DNA of 64,000 nucleotides from Candidatus Proximibacter danicus. GTDB taxonomy: Bacteria > Pseudomonadota > Gammaproteobacteria > Burkholderiales > Rhodocyclaceae. Under the pieces are notes generated by a model, which saw only the letters and a list, made by a program, of their open reading frames with translations, was not told the origin of the DNA and did no database searches. Position numbers and translations under genes: made by a program. The stretch's first letter is position 1. Every line of letters begins with the position of its first letter. The stretch lies in NCBI GenBank assembly GCA_016710885.1, contig JADJUC010000004.1:124001-188000 (forward strand), given 5' to 3'. Below, piece by piece: positions 6,967 to 16,360 of this stretch.

Positions 6967-8547
6967 TCAGCCTGCGCTCGCTCGCGGTAGGTGCACCGTG
7001 ATCGTTGTCGTATCCATTTTGTCTGAAACATCGAGCGTGATCTGGCCGCCCTGTGCTTCGGCCAGAAGCTTTGCCGAGTATGTGCCGAGGCCGCTGCCGC
7101 CCTGCTTGCCTTTGGTGACAAATTTATCGAAGAATCGCTCGCGAATATCCTCCGGAACAGCCCCCTTGTTTTCGACCACGATCTGCAGTGGCTCCTCGTC
7201 GTGAACGGTGACTGATATCTGGCTTTCTGCCGGTGCGGCTTCGCAGGCATTTTTGACCAGGTTCTGGAGCAGCGAGTAGCAGAGCATGGAATCGCCAAAG
7301 GCCTGCGGCAGCGCTGCGCCGCTCGGGATACCTGTCTTGACCAGAACGTTCAGGTTTTTTCCGGTGAAGCTGGCGCGTGAAATTTCGACGATGCGTCGCA
7401 GCAGATCATCGATATTCACTGGCTTGGCATCGAGCACAAAAGAGCCGGACTCGATCTTGAATAGCTGCGACGAGAGATTGATCATGTCGAGCACTTGCTG
7501 TGCCGTTTCCTCGATCAGATGCAGTTGTTCGGTCATCGTGCTGCGGCTCATTGATTCGTCTGCCGCGAGTCCTTGAATCAGACCGATCACCCCGGCCAGT
7601 GGGCCTTTTATGTCATGGCGGGTAATGTGCTCGACGTCTTCGTGCAGGCGGGCGGTGTCCAGCATGCTGTCGAAGTCGGCCTGAAGTTGCTTGCGCAGGG
7701 CGACGTAGCGCATGAAATTGCGTACGCGCGGCTTGAGTATGGCCGGATCGATCGGCTTGGTGACAAAGTCTACCGCGCCCAGTTCCAGCCCCTTCAAGCG
7801 TGCGCTTTCTTCAGTCATTGCCGTGACGAAAATCACCGGTATCGATTCGGCACTGGGGTGCTCGCGCATTTTTTGCGCCACCTCGAAACCGTCCATTCCC
7901 GGCATCATGATGTCCAGCAGGACAAGATCGGGTGGGTCGTCGGAGCAGCAGAAGGCCAGGGCTTTCTCGCCATTGTTGGCAACGCGTACCTGATATTCCT
8001 CCTTGAACAGATGCGAGAGCAGGTGCAGGTTGTCCGGGGTGTCGTCAACAATCAGGATGGTTGGTGGGCGTACGGGTTTTGCCGCCACCGCTTTGCTTGT
8101 CGCTTGCGATGGCGCGGACCCGAGGAGGGCGGTTTCTGCAGCACTGGTCGGCATGGCTCTCGGCCTGCAGTTCATGGCCTTCTCAAGGCGTTGTTTGAGG
8201 CGCTCGGTGGTGTACGGCTTCACCAGCAAGTCGCTGACGCCGCTGGTGATTGCTTGAGCAACGCGCTCGCGCTCGGCTTCTGCGGTGATCATCAGGAAGG
8301 GCAGGTTGAACAGCTTTGCGTCCGAACGGATCGCTTTGAGCAACTCCAGCCCCGACATCGTTGGCATGTACCAGTCGGAAAGGACGACATCGATTGGCTG
8401 TGTCCGCAGTATCTGCAGTGCTTCGAGCCCGTTGTTCGCCGTTACGATCTGTTCAGCACCGAGTGCGCGAAGTTGCGTTGAGGTTACCTTGCGCATGACT
8501 TCAAAATCATCGACGACCAGAAATACGGTTTGTCTGGATATTTGCAT
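6967..8547 (-). CDS. double-receiver histidine kinase (REC-REC-HisKA-HATPase)
   Basis: A cytoplasmic 526-residue signalling protein without membrane segments. Receiver 1 (about 8-125) resembles CheY with phosphoacceptor Asp in VVLSDWYMP. Receiver 2 (about 168-285) has LVLLDIMMPGMDG. A dimerisation/phosphotransfer helix holds H311 (RHDIKGPLAGVIG), and the HATPase domain has NLVKNACEAAP as N box and GGSGLGTYSAK as G box. It has the order of a response regulator that is itself a kinase, so it is likely a middle or final relay step that receives phosphate from the large hybrid kinase two genes upstream. It is the last gene of a minus-strand trio, 21 bases after the HD-GYP gene. The output partner is unknown. 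Confidence 0.85.
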   Translation of the reverse strand: MQISRQTVFLVVDDFEVMRKVTSTQLRALGAEQIVTANNGLEALQILRTQPIDVVLSDWYMPTMSGLELLKAIRSDAKLFNLPFLMITAEAERERVAQAITSGVSDLLVKPYTTERLKQRLEKAMNCRPRAMPTSAAETALLGSAPSQATSKAVAAKPVRPPTILIVDDTPDNLHLLSHLFKEEYQVRVANNGEKALAFCCSDDPPDLVLLDIMMPGMDGFEVAQKMREHPSAESIPVIFVTAMTEESARLKGLELGAVDFVTKPIDPAILKPRVRNFMRYVALRKQLQADFDSMLDTARLHEDVEHITRHDIKGPLAGVIGLIQGLAADESMSRSTMTEQLHLIEETAQQVLDMINLSSQLFKIESGSFVLDAKPVNIDDLLRRIVEISRASFTGKNLNVLVKTGIPSGAALPQAFGDSMLCYSLLQNLVKNACEAAPAESQISVTVHDEEPLQIVVENKGAVPEDIRERFFDKFVTKGKQGGSGLGTYSAKLLAEAQGGQITLDVSDKMDTTTITVHLPRASAG

Positions 8548-8568
8548 GAGTGATTTCCGGATTCCGGT

Positions 8569-9735
8569 TTATTTGATTTCGATTTGCCCGGCAACGGCCG
8601 TCGAGAAAAATTCTTTTTTCTTTTCGAGGTCGCTGTTGGAATCGGCATAGCGAAGCGCGATTGCCTGAAATTCCTCCTGTATCGCGATGAAAGCGTCGAC
8701 GATATCCGGGTCGAAGTGTGCGCCCTTGCCTTCCAGGATAATGTCCGTGGCCTTTTCGTGCGACATGCCATCCTTGTAGATTCTTCGGCTGATCAGGGAG
8801 TCGTAAACGTCGGCAATGGCCATCAGGCGGGCGGAAATTGGTATGGCATCCCCGGAAAGTCCTTCGGGATAGCCGCTACCGTCCCATTTCTCATGGTGCG
8901 ACAGGGCAATTTCTTTGGCTGTACTGAGAAATTCAACGTTGGTTCCCAGTGACTTTTCGGCAAATTCGATGGCGTCCCGGCCGAGGGCGCTGTGTTTCTT
9001 CATGATCTTGAACTCTTCCGGCTCAAACCGCCCCGGCTTGAGAAGTATGCGATCAGGAATGCCGACTTTTCCGATGTCGTGCAGCGGCGCCGACCTGTAG
9101 AGCATGGCGATATTGTGGGCGGTGAGGTAGTGGGAAAAGCGCGGGTGATTTTGCAGCTTTTCAGCCAGCGCCTTGACGTAGAACTGGGTGCGGCGGATGT
9201 GGTTGCCGGTGTCGCTGTCCCGTGTTTCGGCAAGAGAGGCCATGGCCAGGATGGTGACATCCTGAATCGCCTCGACCTCGCGCGTACGCTTGCTCACTTC
9301 GGTTTCAAGATACACGTTCTTGTCGCGCAGGAAATCGGCCGATGACTTCAACGCCAGGTGTGTCTTGACGCGTGCCAGGACAATCGCCGGACTGATCGGC
9401 TTGGTGATGTAGTCGATGGCGCCGAGCTCTAGCCCCTTTTTTTCGTCATCTGTCTCGTTTTTTGCGGTCAGGAAAATTACGGGAATGTCCCGCATCTTCG
9501 GGTCAGCCTTGAGGTATTGGCAAACCTCGTAGCCGTCCATTCCCGGCATCATGATGTCCAGCAGGATCAGATCCGGCGGACTTCCGATTGCCGCAAGCTT
9601 CAATGCGCGCTCACCGCTGTTGGCGATCCGCACGTTGTAGTGGTCCTTTAGCAGAAGGTTCATGAGCGAGAGGTTGTCTGGCGTATCGTCTACCACCATG
9701 ATGGTCGGTTTTACAGGAAGATCGGCTGCATTCAT
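8569..9735 (-). CDS. response regulator with HD-GYP domain (cyclic-di-GMP phosphodiesterase)
   Basis: 388 residues: receiver (about 10-125, LILLDIMMPGMDG with the phosphoacceptor Asp, Lys in TKPI), a short coiled linker, then an HD-GYP domain (about 160-355). Catalytic signatures are complete: LHDIGKVGIPDRIL, KKHSALGRDAI, LSHHEKWDGSGYPEGL and ADVYDSL. Proteins of this RpfG-like design degrade c-di-GMP when phosphorylated. The gene starts 12 bases after the large hybrid kinase, which therefore is its likely phosphodonor. A Lys/Phe-rich C-terminal tail of about 30 residues follows the domain. Confidence 0.92.
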   Translation of the reverse strand: MNAADLPVKPTIMVVDDTPDNLSLMNLLLKDHYNVRIANSGERALKLAAIGSPPDLILLDIMMPGMDGYEVCQYLKADPKMRDIPVIFLTAKNETDDEKKGLELGAIDYITKPISPAIVLARVKTHLALKSSADFLRDKNVYLETEVSKRTREVEAIQDVTILAMASLAETRDSDTGNHIRRTQFYVKALAEKLQNHPRFSHYLTAHNIAMLYRSAPLHDIGKVGIPDRILLKPGRFEPEEFKIMKKHSALGRDAIEFAEKSLGTNVEFLSTAKEIALSHHEKWDGSGYPEGLSGDAIPISARLMAIADVYDSLISRRIYKDGMSHEKATDIILEGKGAHFDPDIVDAFIAIQEEFQAIALRYADSNSDLEKKKEFFSTAVAGQIEIK

Positions 9736-9747
9736 GCGTTGGGTTCC

Positions 9748-12700
9748 TCAGGCAGAAGTGGCAACGGCTTCCCTGAGCAGGGTCAGGGCAGACTCGAAAT
9801 CGAACGATTCAATGGCGTCTTCAATCCGGTGGAGATGCTGCGGGAAAGCGGCTTCCAGCAGCTCGGCATTTTCGTCGAGGAGGTCGCTGGCAGAGGCATC
9901 GCCGTAGGCAAGCAGACCTTCGAGTTTTTCCACCAGCGCGTTGACCTGCGCTGGATCAACCGCCATTTTTTTGCCTGATTGGGGACGCTTACCGCTGGCA
10001 GAAAGACCGAGCGGCGTCAGGCCGACAATGACCGGTGCCAGTTCCTTCAGCACGTCGGTTACCAGTGCGTCCAGCTTCGTGCTCGGGGCCTTTTCGCCGC
10101 AGGCTTGTTCAAGGACGTCTGCCGCCGCATGCAGACCCCACGCGCCGACGGTTCCAGCAGCCCCCTTGAGCGTGTGTGCCACCCGCTCCGGGGCAGTCGC
10201 GTCGCTTCCGTCACGGGCGGCGCGGAAAACCTGTTCGAAATCCTGGTTGCTGTCGCGGAACCGGATGAGCAGGGAGTAAAGAAAGCTTTCGTCACCCATG
10301 GTTCGCGCCAGGGCGGCCTTCATGTCGATACCAGGTAATTGCGAGGGCAGGGCGGCCGGTGTGGCCGGTGCCGAATCAGCGGCTTCGGTTGCTGCGGTCT
10401 TGTCGGCGTGGGGTGTTGCCGGCGTGATCCATCTGGCGATCGTCGCAAACATCTCGCTGACATTGAGTGGTTTGGCGATATGGTCGAACATGCCGGCGGC
10501 GATGACTTTTTCGCGGTCACCCGTCATCGCGTTGGCGGTCATGGCGATGATCGGCAGGTTCTTGAATTCGACAATTTTCCGGATTTCGCGTGTTGCCGTG
10601 TAGCCATCCATTACCGGCATCTGGCAATCCATCAGTACGCCATCGAAGCGTTGGTCGCGCGCAAGGATATCCAATGCTTCCTGGCCGTTGTTGGCGATCT
10701 CGACGTCAACGTCGGCATTGCGCAGCAATTCCACCGCCAGTTCCTGATTCATCTCATTGTCCTCGACCAGCAGGACACGCGCTCCGGCGAGCTTTTCCTT
10801 GGCTTCGGCGTAGCCAAATCCGCGCTCCTGGGTTCTGGTTTCCGAGACGAAACCTTTGCCCAGTGCTTCACCAATGGCTTCAAGCAGCGTCGATACGATG
10901 ACCGGTTTGGTCAGCACAGATTTCAGAGTGATACCGCGTTGCTCCGCCGATCCGATCGCCTCCTCCCGCCCGTAGGCCGTGACCATGATGACTGCCGGAA
11001 CGTGCACCAGATGTTCGTCCTGCAGTTGCCGTACGGTTTCGACGCCATCCATGACCGGCATTTGCCAGTCCATCAGCACGAGGTCGTACGCATCCCCCTT
11101 TTTTTCTGCTTCGACGGCCATCGTCAGCGCCTGGCGACCGTCTCGCGCCGCATCGACCGCCAGTCCAAGTCCCTCTGCCATGCTCGAAATGATCTCGCGT
11201 GCCGAGGCGTTGTCGTCGACGACCAGTACCCGTACGCCAAGCAGTTCTTCGGCGTGGAACATACGGCGCGGCATCGCTTCTTCCTGTACACCGAATCGCG
11301 CATGGAAGTGGAAAGTAGAGCCTTTGCCAGCCTCGCTCTCGACCCAGACACGCCCTTCCATCAGTTCAATGAGGTTTTTTGAGATTGCCAGCCCGAGGCC
11401 GGTACCGCCGTATTTGCGGGTGGTCGATGAGTCCGCCTGGCTGAACGACTGGAACATTTTTCCGCACTGCTCGGGCGTCATGCCGATGCCGGAATCCCTG
11501 ACCCAGAAGTGCAGCTCAGCAGTACGATTTTCTTCGCTTACCTTTTCGATACCGACAACAATTTCGCCCTGGTCGGTAAATTTAACCGCGTTGTTACCAA
11601 GGTTAACCAGTACCTGCCCAAGGCGGAGCGGATCGCCGATGAGTGACGTGGGAATTTCCGGATCGGTTTTGAACAGCAGTTCCAGACCCTTTTCCTCAGC
11701 TTTGATGCCGACCAGGTTGGCCAGGTTGTCCATGACATCTTCGAGCCGGAAGTCGATTTTTTCCATCGACATCTTTCCGGCTTCGATCTTCGAGAAATCG
11801 AGAATGTCGTTGATGATGCGGAGCAGGTTCTCCGCCGAGCGGTTGACCTTCTCGATGTAGTTGCGCTGCTGCTTGTCGAGCTGCGTTTGCAGCGCGAGGT
11901 GCGACATGCCGATGATGGCATTCATCGGGGTGCGGATTTCGTGGCTCATATTCGCCAGGAAATCACTCTTGGCTTTGGTCGCCTCTTCGGCAACCCTTCT
12001 CGCCTCTGCCGCTTCCCGCTCTGCCGCCTTGCGCTCGGCGATGTCCTCGAAAACCCAGACCGTTACGCGTTGGTAACCCTCGAGGTGAATGCCCTGCGCG
12101 GAAACGTGGGCGATGAACTTCGTGCCGTCCTTTTTGGCGAATTCCCATTCAATGTGCGCATCCTTGCCCGCGCCAAGCTGCGGGGCGACAAGCCCGCCAA
12201 AGGTGGCGTAGTTTTCCTGCGACTCGAACATGATCGCACCCGGCGCGCCGACCAACTCGTGGACCGCTCGCCCAAGGTTCTCGGCAATACACTTGTTGGC
12301 CCGCAGGATGACGCCATCGGCGGTGTAAACAATGCCGTTGGGGGCGTTTTCAAAGATCGTCTGCTGCTCCTCCAGCAGCTTCCTGATCTCTGCCTGCTGG
12401 GCGATCATTTCCTCGCTTGCCCGCTTCTTTTCAGTGACGTCGTCGACTGTGAACTGCAGCAGGCGTTTGCCGCCGTAGCTGAAGGGCATCAGGTTAACCT
12501 CTGCATCCCATATTTCGCCATTGGCAGAGCGTGCCCGCCATTCGAAATTCGAGAGGCCGTCCTTGAGGGCCGCACGTGCCATGCGTTCACCAAGGCTCTT
12601 GCTGTCGGAGCCGTCGTATTGGGTCGGAGCGGAAAGGTCCTGCGGCGTCTTTCCCAACAGGTCTTCGCGCGAGGCGAAGCCATACATGCGAACTGCCGCC

Positions 12701-14880
12701 CGGTTGCAGTCAATGAATCCCTCTCGTGGATCAAAGACGACAATGGAACGTGAGGATTCCTGAAAGAGCATCTTGTTGTAGGCCTCGCTGTCGCGAAGCG
12801 TGGCTTCGGAGGCCTTGCGTTCAGTGATGTCCTGGTGAATGCCAACCACGCGTCGTGGCAGTTGATCGTCGCCGCGCTCTGCGGCGTGGCCGATGGCGAG
12901 TATCCATCGCCACTCTCCCGATTTCGCCCGCAAGCGGTGTTCGGATCGGTAATGGGGGTCCTGATTTTTCAGGAAGCGCTGCAGCAATTCGTCGGCTCGC
13001 GGATAATCATCCGGATGCATGATGTCCGTCCAGCATTCGATATAGCTGGAATACTGCTCCTGCAGTTCCTTCTTGGTATAGCCCAGCATCTCTGCCGCAA
13101 CATGGTTGATGGTGGCCTGAGTGATATGACCATTGGCATCCAGTTGCCAGTCCCACAGGCCGAGATTGGCGCCGTTAACCGCCAGATACAGCCGCTGTTC
13201 GCTTCTGGCGATCCGTTGCTCGGCGAGTTCACGTTCTTCTGCAGCGGCGCGGGCCTCGGATATGTCTTCCAGCATCCAGACGGTGCCACGTCCTATGTCC
13301 GATGCGTCGATGGCGCTGCCGCTCAGTTTGCACCAGAAACGCGAACCGTCCTTACGCACGAGTTCCTGCTCTCGCTGATATATTTCCCCGCGTGACATCT
13401 GTTCATAGGCACTTGCCACGCTCTCGTTGGTGGCGTCATCGGGATACCAGATGCGGGTTTTCTGGCCAATTTGTTCGCCGGGCTCGTAGCCGAACATCTG
13501 GTCGAGCAAGCGGTTACTGCGCATGATCACCCGGTCCTTGAGGAAGGCAATGCCTACAGTGGCGGCCTCGAACATCGCGGTTTGTTCTGCACTGGCGATG
13601 CGCGCAACATCGGCTGCTTTTTCGCGCTCGGTAATGTCGTATATCCAGGTCACCAGATGGCGACCGTCTACGAAGTCGGTGAGTACCGAGGAGAGCAGTA
13701 CCGTGATCGGTATGCCGTCCATGCGAACAAACTCTGCCTTGTAGTCGTGTACCGCGCCGTCACGACGCAGTTGGTCGAGAAAAACGTGGCGATCACTCGC
13801 CTCTCGCCAATTGTCGGTGGCTCGATGGTTAGCTATTGCTTCTGGTGGGATCGCCAGCAATTCGACCAGGCGATTATTGGAAAAAAGTGTTTGCCCTTCT
13901 TCTGTGGTGATGGTTACGCCGGCGGGGCTATTTTCCAGCACGCGGCGAAATTTTTCCTCGCGCTCGCGTATCTCACGCTCCAGACGCTTGCGCTCGGCAA
14001 TATCTTCGTAAACCCATACTGCTGCACGCTCATGGCCGGGGAGGTGTATGCCCTGGCCAGAAACCATAGCAACGAATTTTGAGCCGTCCTTGCGGAGAAA
14101 GTCCCATTCGATACTAACCGTCTTACCTGCAGCGAGTTGGGGGCCGGCTATGGCGCCAAACTCGCGGAAGCGTTGTGGTGTCTCGAACAGGATGGTCGAT
14201 GCTGACAGGCCAATCAACTCTTCGATGCCGCGACCGAGTTGTTCTGCCAAGCGCCGGTTTGCCCGCAGGATGATGCCGTCGGCGGTGTATGACATGCCGT
14301 GGGGAGCGTTTTCGAAAATTGCCTGTTGTTCGTCAAGCAGCTCCTGAATTTCTTGCCGTTGGCGCTCGATTTCCTTGTGCGCGCGACGTCGCTCGGAAAC
14401 GTCCTCGATGGTGAACCGCAGTGCCAGCTGGCCGCCGCAGGCAAAGGCCATGAGGTGCACGTCGGCATCCCAAATTTCCCCGTTAGCTCGCTGCGCCCGC
14501 CACTGAAAAGCTGTGATTCCTTGCTCAATGGCAATTTTTGCGAGTTCTTCTCCCGCCGTTCTGCTATCCGTGCCGTCGTATTGTGTCGGCGCAGAAAAAT
14601 CGAAGGGCATTTTTCCCAGAATGTCTTCGCGTGACGTGTAACCATACATGCGTACTGCCGCCATGTTGCAGTCGGTAATGCCCGTGACGGGGTCGATGAT
14701 GGCAATAGCGGTTGCCGACTCCTGAAAGACCTTTTTGTTGAAACTCTCGCTTTCGCTTAGCGTTTCCTCTGCCCTTTTTCTTGCTTCTTCCGATCGAGCA
14801 AGTTTTTCCGTGAGGTTACGATTTTCCTGCGCCAGTCTGGCGAGTGCCGAATCTTGGTCATTCAATGAAATGTCGGTCAT
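9748..14880 (-). CDS. 1710-residue hybrid sensor kinase: seven PAS, HisKA, HATPase, two receivers, HPt
   Basis: Soluble phosphorelay kinase without an obvious membrane segment. After an N-terminal coiled coil come seven PAS domains (about 45-165, 175-300, 305-420, 425-545, 550-690, 697-820 and 830-955), many closed by a PAC-like EDIAERK or ITERK. HisKA holds H980 in SHEIRTPMNAIIG and HATPase follows (NLGNNAVKFTDQG, GTGLGLAIS). Receiver 1 has D1271 (VLMDWQMPVMDG), receiver 2 has D1418 (VLMDCQMPVMDG), and the HPt domain has H1569 (AHTLKGAAG). The full His-Asp-His-Asp chain is thus encoded in one protein and can pass phosphate to the two receiver proteins encoded just downstream. PAS 1-2 and PAS 6-7 are near copies of each other. 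The signal is unknown; no haem or flavin ligand could be assigned by eye. Confidence 0.92.
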   Translation of the reverse strand: MTDISLNDQDSALARLAQENRNLTEKLARSEEARKRAEETLSESESFNKKVFQESATAIAIIDPVTGITDCNMAAVRMYGYTSREDILGKMPFDFSAPTQYDGTDSRTAGEELAKIAIEQGITAFQWRAQRANGEIWDADVHLMAFACGGQLALRFTIEDVSERRRAHKEIERQRQEIQELLDEQQAIFENAPHGMSYTADGIILRANRRLAEQLGRGIEELIGLSASTILFETPQRFREFGAIAGPQLAAGKTVSIEWDFLRKDGSKFVAMVSGQGIHLPGHERAAVWVYEDIAERKRLEREIREREEKFRRVLENSPAGVTITTEEGQTLFSNNRLVELLAIPPEAIANHRATDNWREASDRHVFLDQLRRDGAVHDYKAEFVRMDGIPITVLLSSVLTDFVDGRHLVTWIYDITEREKAADVARIASAEQTAMFEAATVGIAFLKDRVIMRSNRLLDQMFGYEPGEQIGQKTRIWYPDDATNESVASAYEQMSRGEIYQREQELVRKDGSRFWCKLSGSAIDASDIGRGTVWMLEDISEARAAAEERELAEQRIARSEQRLYLAVNGANLGLWDWQLDANGHITQATINHVAAEMLGYTKKELQEQYSSYIECWTDIMHPDDYPRADELLQRFLKNQDPHYRSEHRLRAKSGEWRWILAIGHAAERGDDQLPRRVVGIHQDITERKASEATLRDSEAYNKMLFQESSRSIVVFDPREGFIDCNRAAVRMYGFASREDLLGKTPQDLSAPTQYDGSDSKSLGERMARAALKDGLSNFEWRARSANGEIWDAEVNLMPFSYGGKRLLQFTVDDVTEKKRASEEMIAQQAEIRKLLEEQQTIFENAPNGIVYTADGVILRANKCIAENLGRAVHELVGAPGAIMFESQENYATFGGLVAPQLGAGKDAHIEWEFAKKDGTKFIAHVSAQGIHLEGYQRVTVWVFEDIAERKAAEREAAEARRVAEEATKAKSDFLANMSHEIRTPMNAIIGMSHLALQTQLDKQQRNYIEKVNRSAENLLRIINDILDFSKIEAGKMSMEKIDFRLEDVMDNLANLVGIKAEEKGLELLFKTDPEIPTSLIGDPLRLGQVLVNLGNNAVKFTDQGEIVVGIEKVSEENRTAELHFWVRDSGIGMTPEQCGKMFQSFSQADSSTTRKYGGTGLGLAISKNLIELMEGRVWVESEAGKGSTFHFHARFGVQEEAMPRRMFHAEELLGVRVLVVDDNASAREIISSMAEGLGLAVDAARDGRQALTMAVEAEKKGDAYDLVLMDWQMPVMDGVETVRQLQDEHLVHVPAVIMVTAYGREEAIGSAEQRGITLKSVLTKPVIVSTLLEAIGEALGKGFVSETRTQERGFGYAEAKEKLAGARVLLVEDNEMNQELAVELLRNADVDVEIANNGQEALDILARDQRFDGVLMDCQMPVMDGYTATREIRKIVEFKNLPIIAMTANAMTGDREKVIAAGMFDHIAKPLNVSEMFATIARWITPATPHADKTAATEAADSAPATPAALPSQLPGIDMKAALARTMGDESFLYSLLIRFRDSNQDFEQVFRAARDGSDATAPERVAHTLKGAAGTVGAWGLHAAADVLEQACGEKAPSTKLDALVTDVLKELAPVIVGLTPLGLSASGKRPQSGKKMAVDPAQVNALVEKLEGLLAYGDASASDLLDENAELLEAAFPQHLHRIEDAIESFDFESALTLLREAVATSA

Positions 14881-15074
14881 TATTCATCACGCTTTGATGG
14901 GTCCATGAGCTACGGATGTTACCAGTAAGATAATCACTTTCGCATTGATAAATAGCATATTGTCCTACATGAATTTCCCTACCCGCTGGCATGCCGAAAG
15001 GTCTTGATTCCGAGCAGGAGGTCTGCTGGAGTGTGTCGGGAAGCACGCGCTGCTTGCGATGCTTCCTGCAGAAA

Positions 15075-15098
15075 TTGATACCGTAGCGGTAGTATCAA
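15075..15098. promoter_or_regulatory. inverted repeat upstream of the 84-residue protein gene
   Basis: TTGATAC (15075-15081) and GTATCAA (15092-15098) are perfect inverted arms around a 10-base centre that itself contains ACCG/CGGT. It lies 28 bases before the ATG at 15127, where a repressor or activator would act; an mRNA hairpin is the alternative. Confidence 0.45.
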
Positions 15099-15126
15099 GC
15101 GTTGCTGGTATTTTTGCGAGGTAGAT

Positions 15127-15381
15127 ATGAGATCGACGAAAGCGAGTGGAGCAGTAGAACGGCTCCGTACGCGTAGTGCGAACCCGGATTATTCGATGTC
15201 GGTGCGCGCGGATGGCTTGTTTGTCCTGCGGCTTGTTTCGGAGGATGGTGTGTCGATGCCAGTGGGGGAGCCGCTAGCGATGGATGAATTTGTTCATTTC
15301 GTCAATGCGATCAAGGCGCAGGCACCGAAGCGGGAGAGCAAGCTGGATGTGGCGTTCCGCACACAGCTGAAGGGCAAGTAG
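15127..15381 (+). CDS. small hypothetical protein (84 residues)
   Basis: Not recognised as a named family. The sequence is soluble, basic at both ends, with a central segment (YSMSVRADGLFVLRLVSEDG) that looks like two beta strands and a C-terminal helix (MDEFVHFVNAIKAQ). No signal peptide or Cys. The start has GAGG five bases upstream, and codon use resembles the neighbours, so it is probably real. An inverted repeat stands just before it. It ends in a hairpin shared with the converging SDR gene. Confidence 0.65.
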   Translation: MRSTKASGAVERLRTRSANPDYSMSVRADGLFVLRLVSEDGVSMPVGEPLAMDEFVHFVNAIKAQAPKRESKLDVAFRTQLKGK

Positions 15382-15389
15382 GTGCAGGC

Positions 15390-15413
15390 GCACACCGGTG
15401 AATGCCGGTGTGC
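15390..15413. terminator. stem-loop between converging genes
   Basis: GCACACCGG and CCGGTGTGC form a perfect 9-bp stem with a six-base loop between the 84-residue gene and the SDR gene. A clear T run is missing on either strand, so termination is likely but weaker than at the other sites of this window. Confidence 0.5.
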
Positions 15414-15433
15414 AGATTGATTCCCGGTTGCGC

Positions 15434-16185
15434 TCAGCCGATTGTGTAGCCGCCGTCGACAACGATTTCCTGTCCGTAGATATTTTTGGCAGCATCGGAG
15501 GCAAGGAACACCGAAGTCTCGGCGATGTCTTCCGGCGCGCCGAAGGCACCTGGCATCAGGCGTGCCGTGACATTGGCAGCAACAACATTCAGCACATCCG
15601 GTGGCAGGCCAACGGTGCCCCAGAGCGGGGTGCCGATCGGGCCCGGCGCGATTGAGTTGACGCGAATACCCTTGGGCGCCAGTTCGGCCGCGAGGGTCTG
15701 CGAAATCGATTTCAGTGCGGCCTTGCTGGCGCTGTAAATTGCCAGGCCGGGAAACCCCACCTGCGTCAGGAAGGTGGTGATGAACTGCACTGAGCCACCC
15801 TTGCGGATGTGCGGCAGGAAAAGGCGGACAGTCTCGACTGCGCCAAAGAGGTTGACCGAAAACTGGGTATTGAAGGCTTCGGCCGTGCTTTCCTCGAACG
15901 AGACGACGCGTGCGATGCCGGCGTTTGGCACGACGATATCGACGCCACCGAAGGTAGCCACCGTTTCATCAACCAGACGCTGCAAATCGGCAGGCTGGGT
16001 GACGTCGCCGGTAATCGCATGCACCTTGCCCGCATGGGCGTCTGCCAGTTTTGCCAGTTCTTCCTGATTGCGGGCGAAGGCAACGACCTTGGCGCCTTCG
16101 GCAACGTAGTGCTCAACGATTGAGCGGCCGATGCCACTGCTGGCACCGGTGACAACGGCGATTTTCCTTCCAGTCTTGCCTGCAT
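15434..16185 (-). CDS. short-chain dehydrogenase/reductase (one-base frame break near the start)
   Basis: NAD(P)-dependent oxidoreductase of the classical SDR type. Visible motifs are TGASSGIG (cofactor), NAG, and YSASK with catalytic Tyr and Lys; IAPGPIGTPLW follows. The residue 13 before the Tyr, normally the catalytic Ser, is Thr (FITTFLTQVG). As written the frame can only begin at a TTG at 16216, but ATG 16185, with GGAGAAATAAGC upstream, gives the canonical MQARLEGK and then needs one more base in the T4 run at 16162-16165 to read IAVVTGASSGIG. With that base the gene is 753 bases, 250 residues, the usual SDR length, so I take 16185 as the true start. Substrate unknown. It is divergent from the crotonase gene, suggesting a shared catabolic role. 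Confidence 0.85.
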
Positions 16186-16360
16186 GCTTATTTCTCCGAG
16201 GGGGTGAGTCTATCAAGTGATTTGTTGCCGATTGTGTGAGTGCCCGAGTGATTTAGTCAACTTTCATCGGCAGGTGCCAAATGGCTGGCCTCAGCGAAGT
16301 TCGGGTAAGCTCGCGCGCTGTAGTTGCAGGACCCATAAAACCAATTTCAGGAGAACAGTA

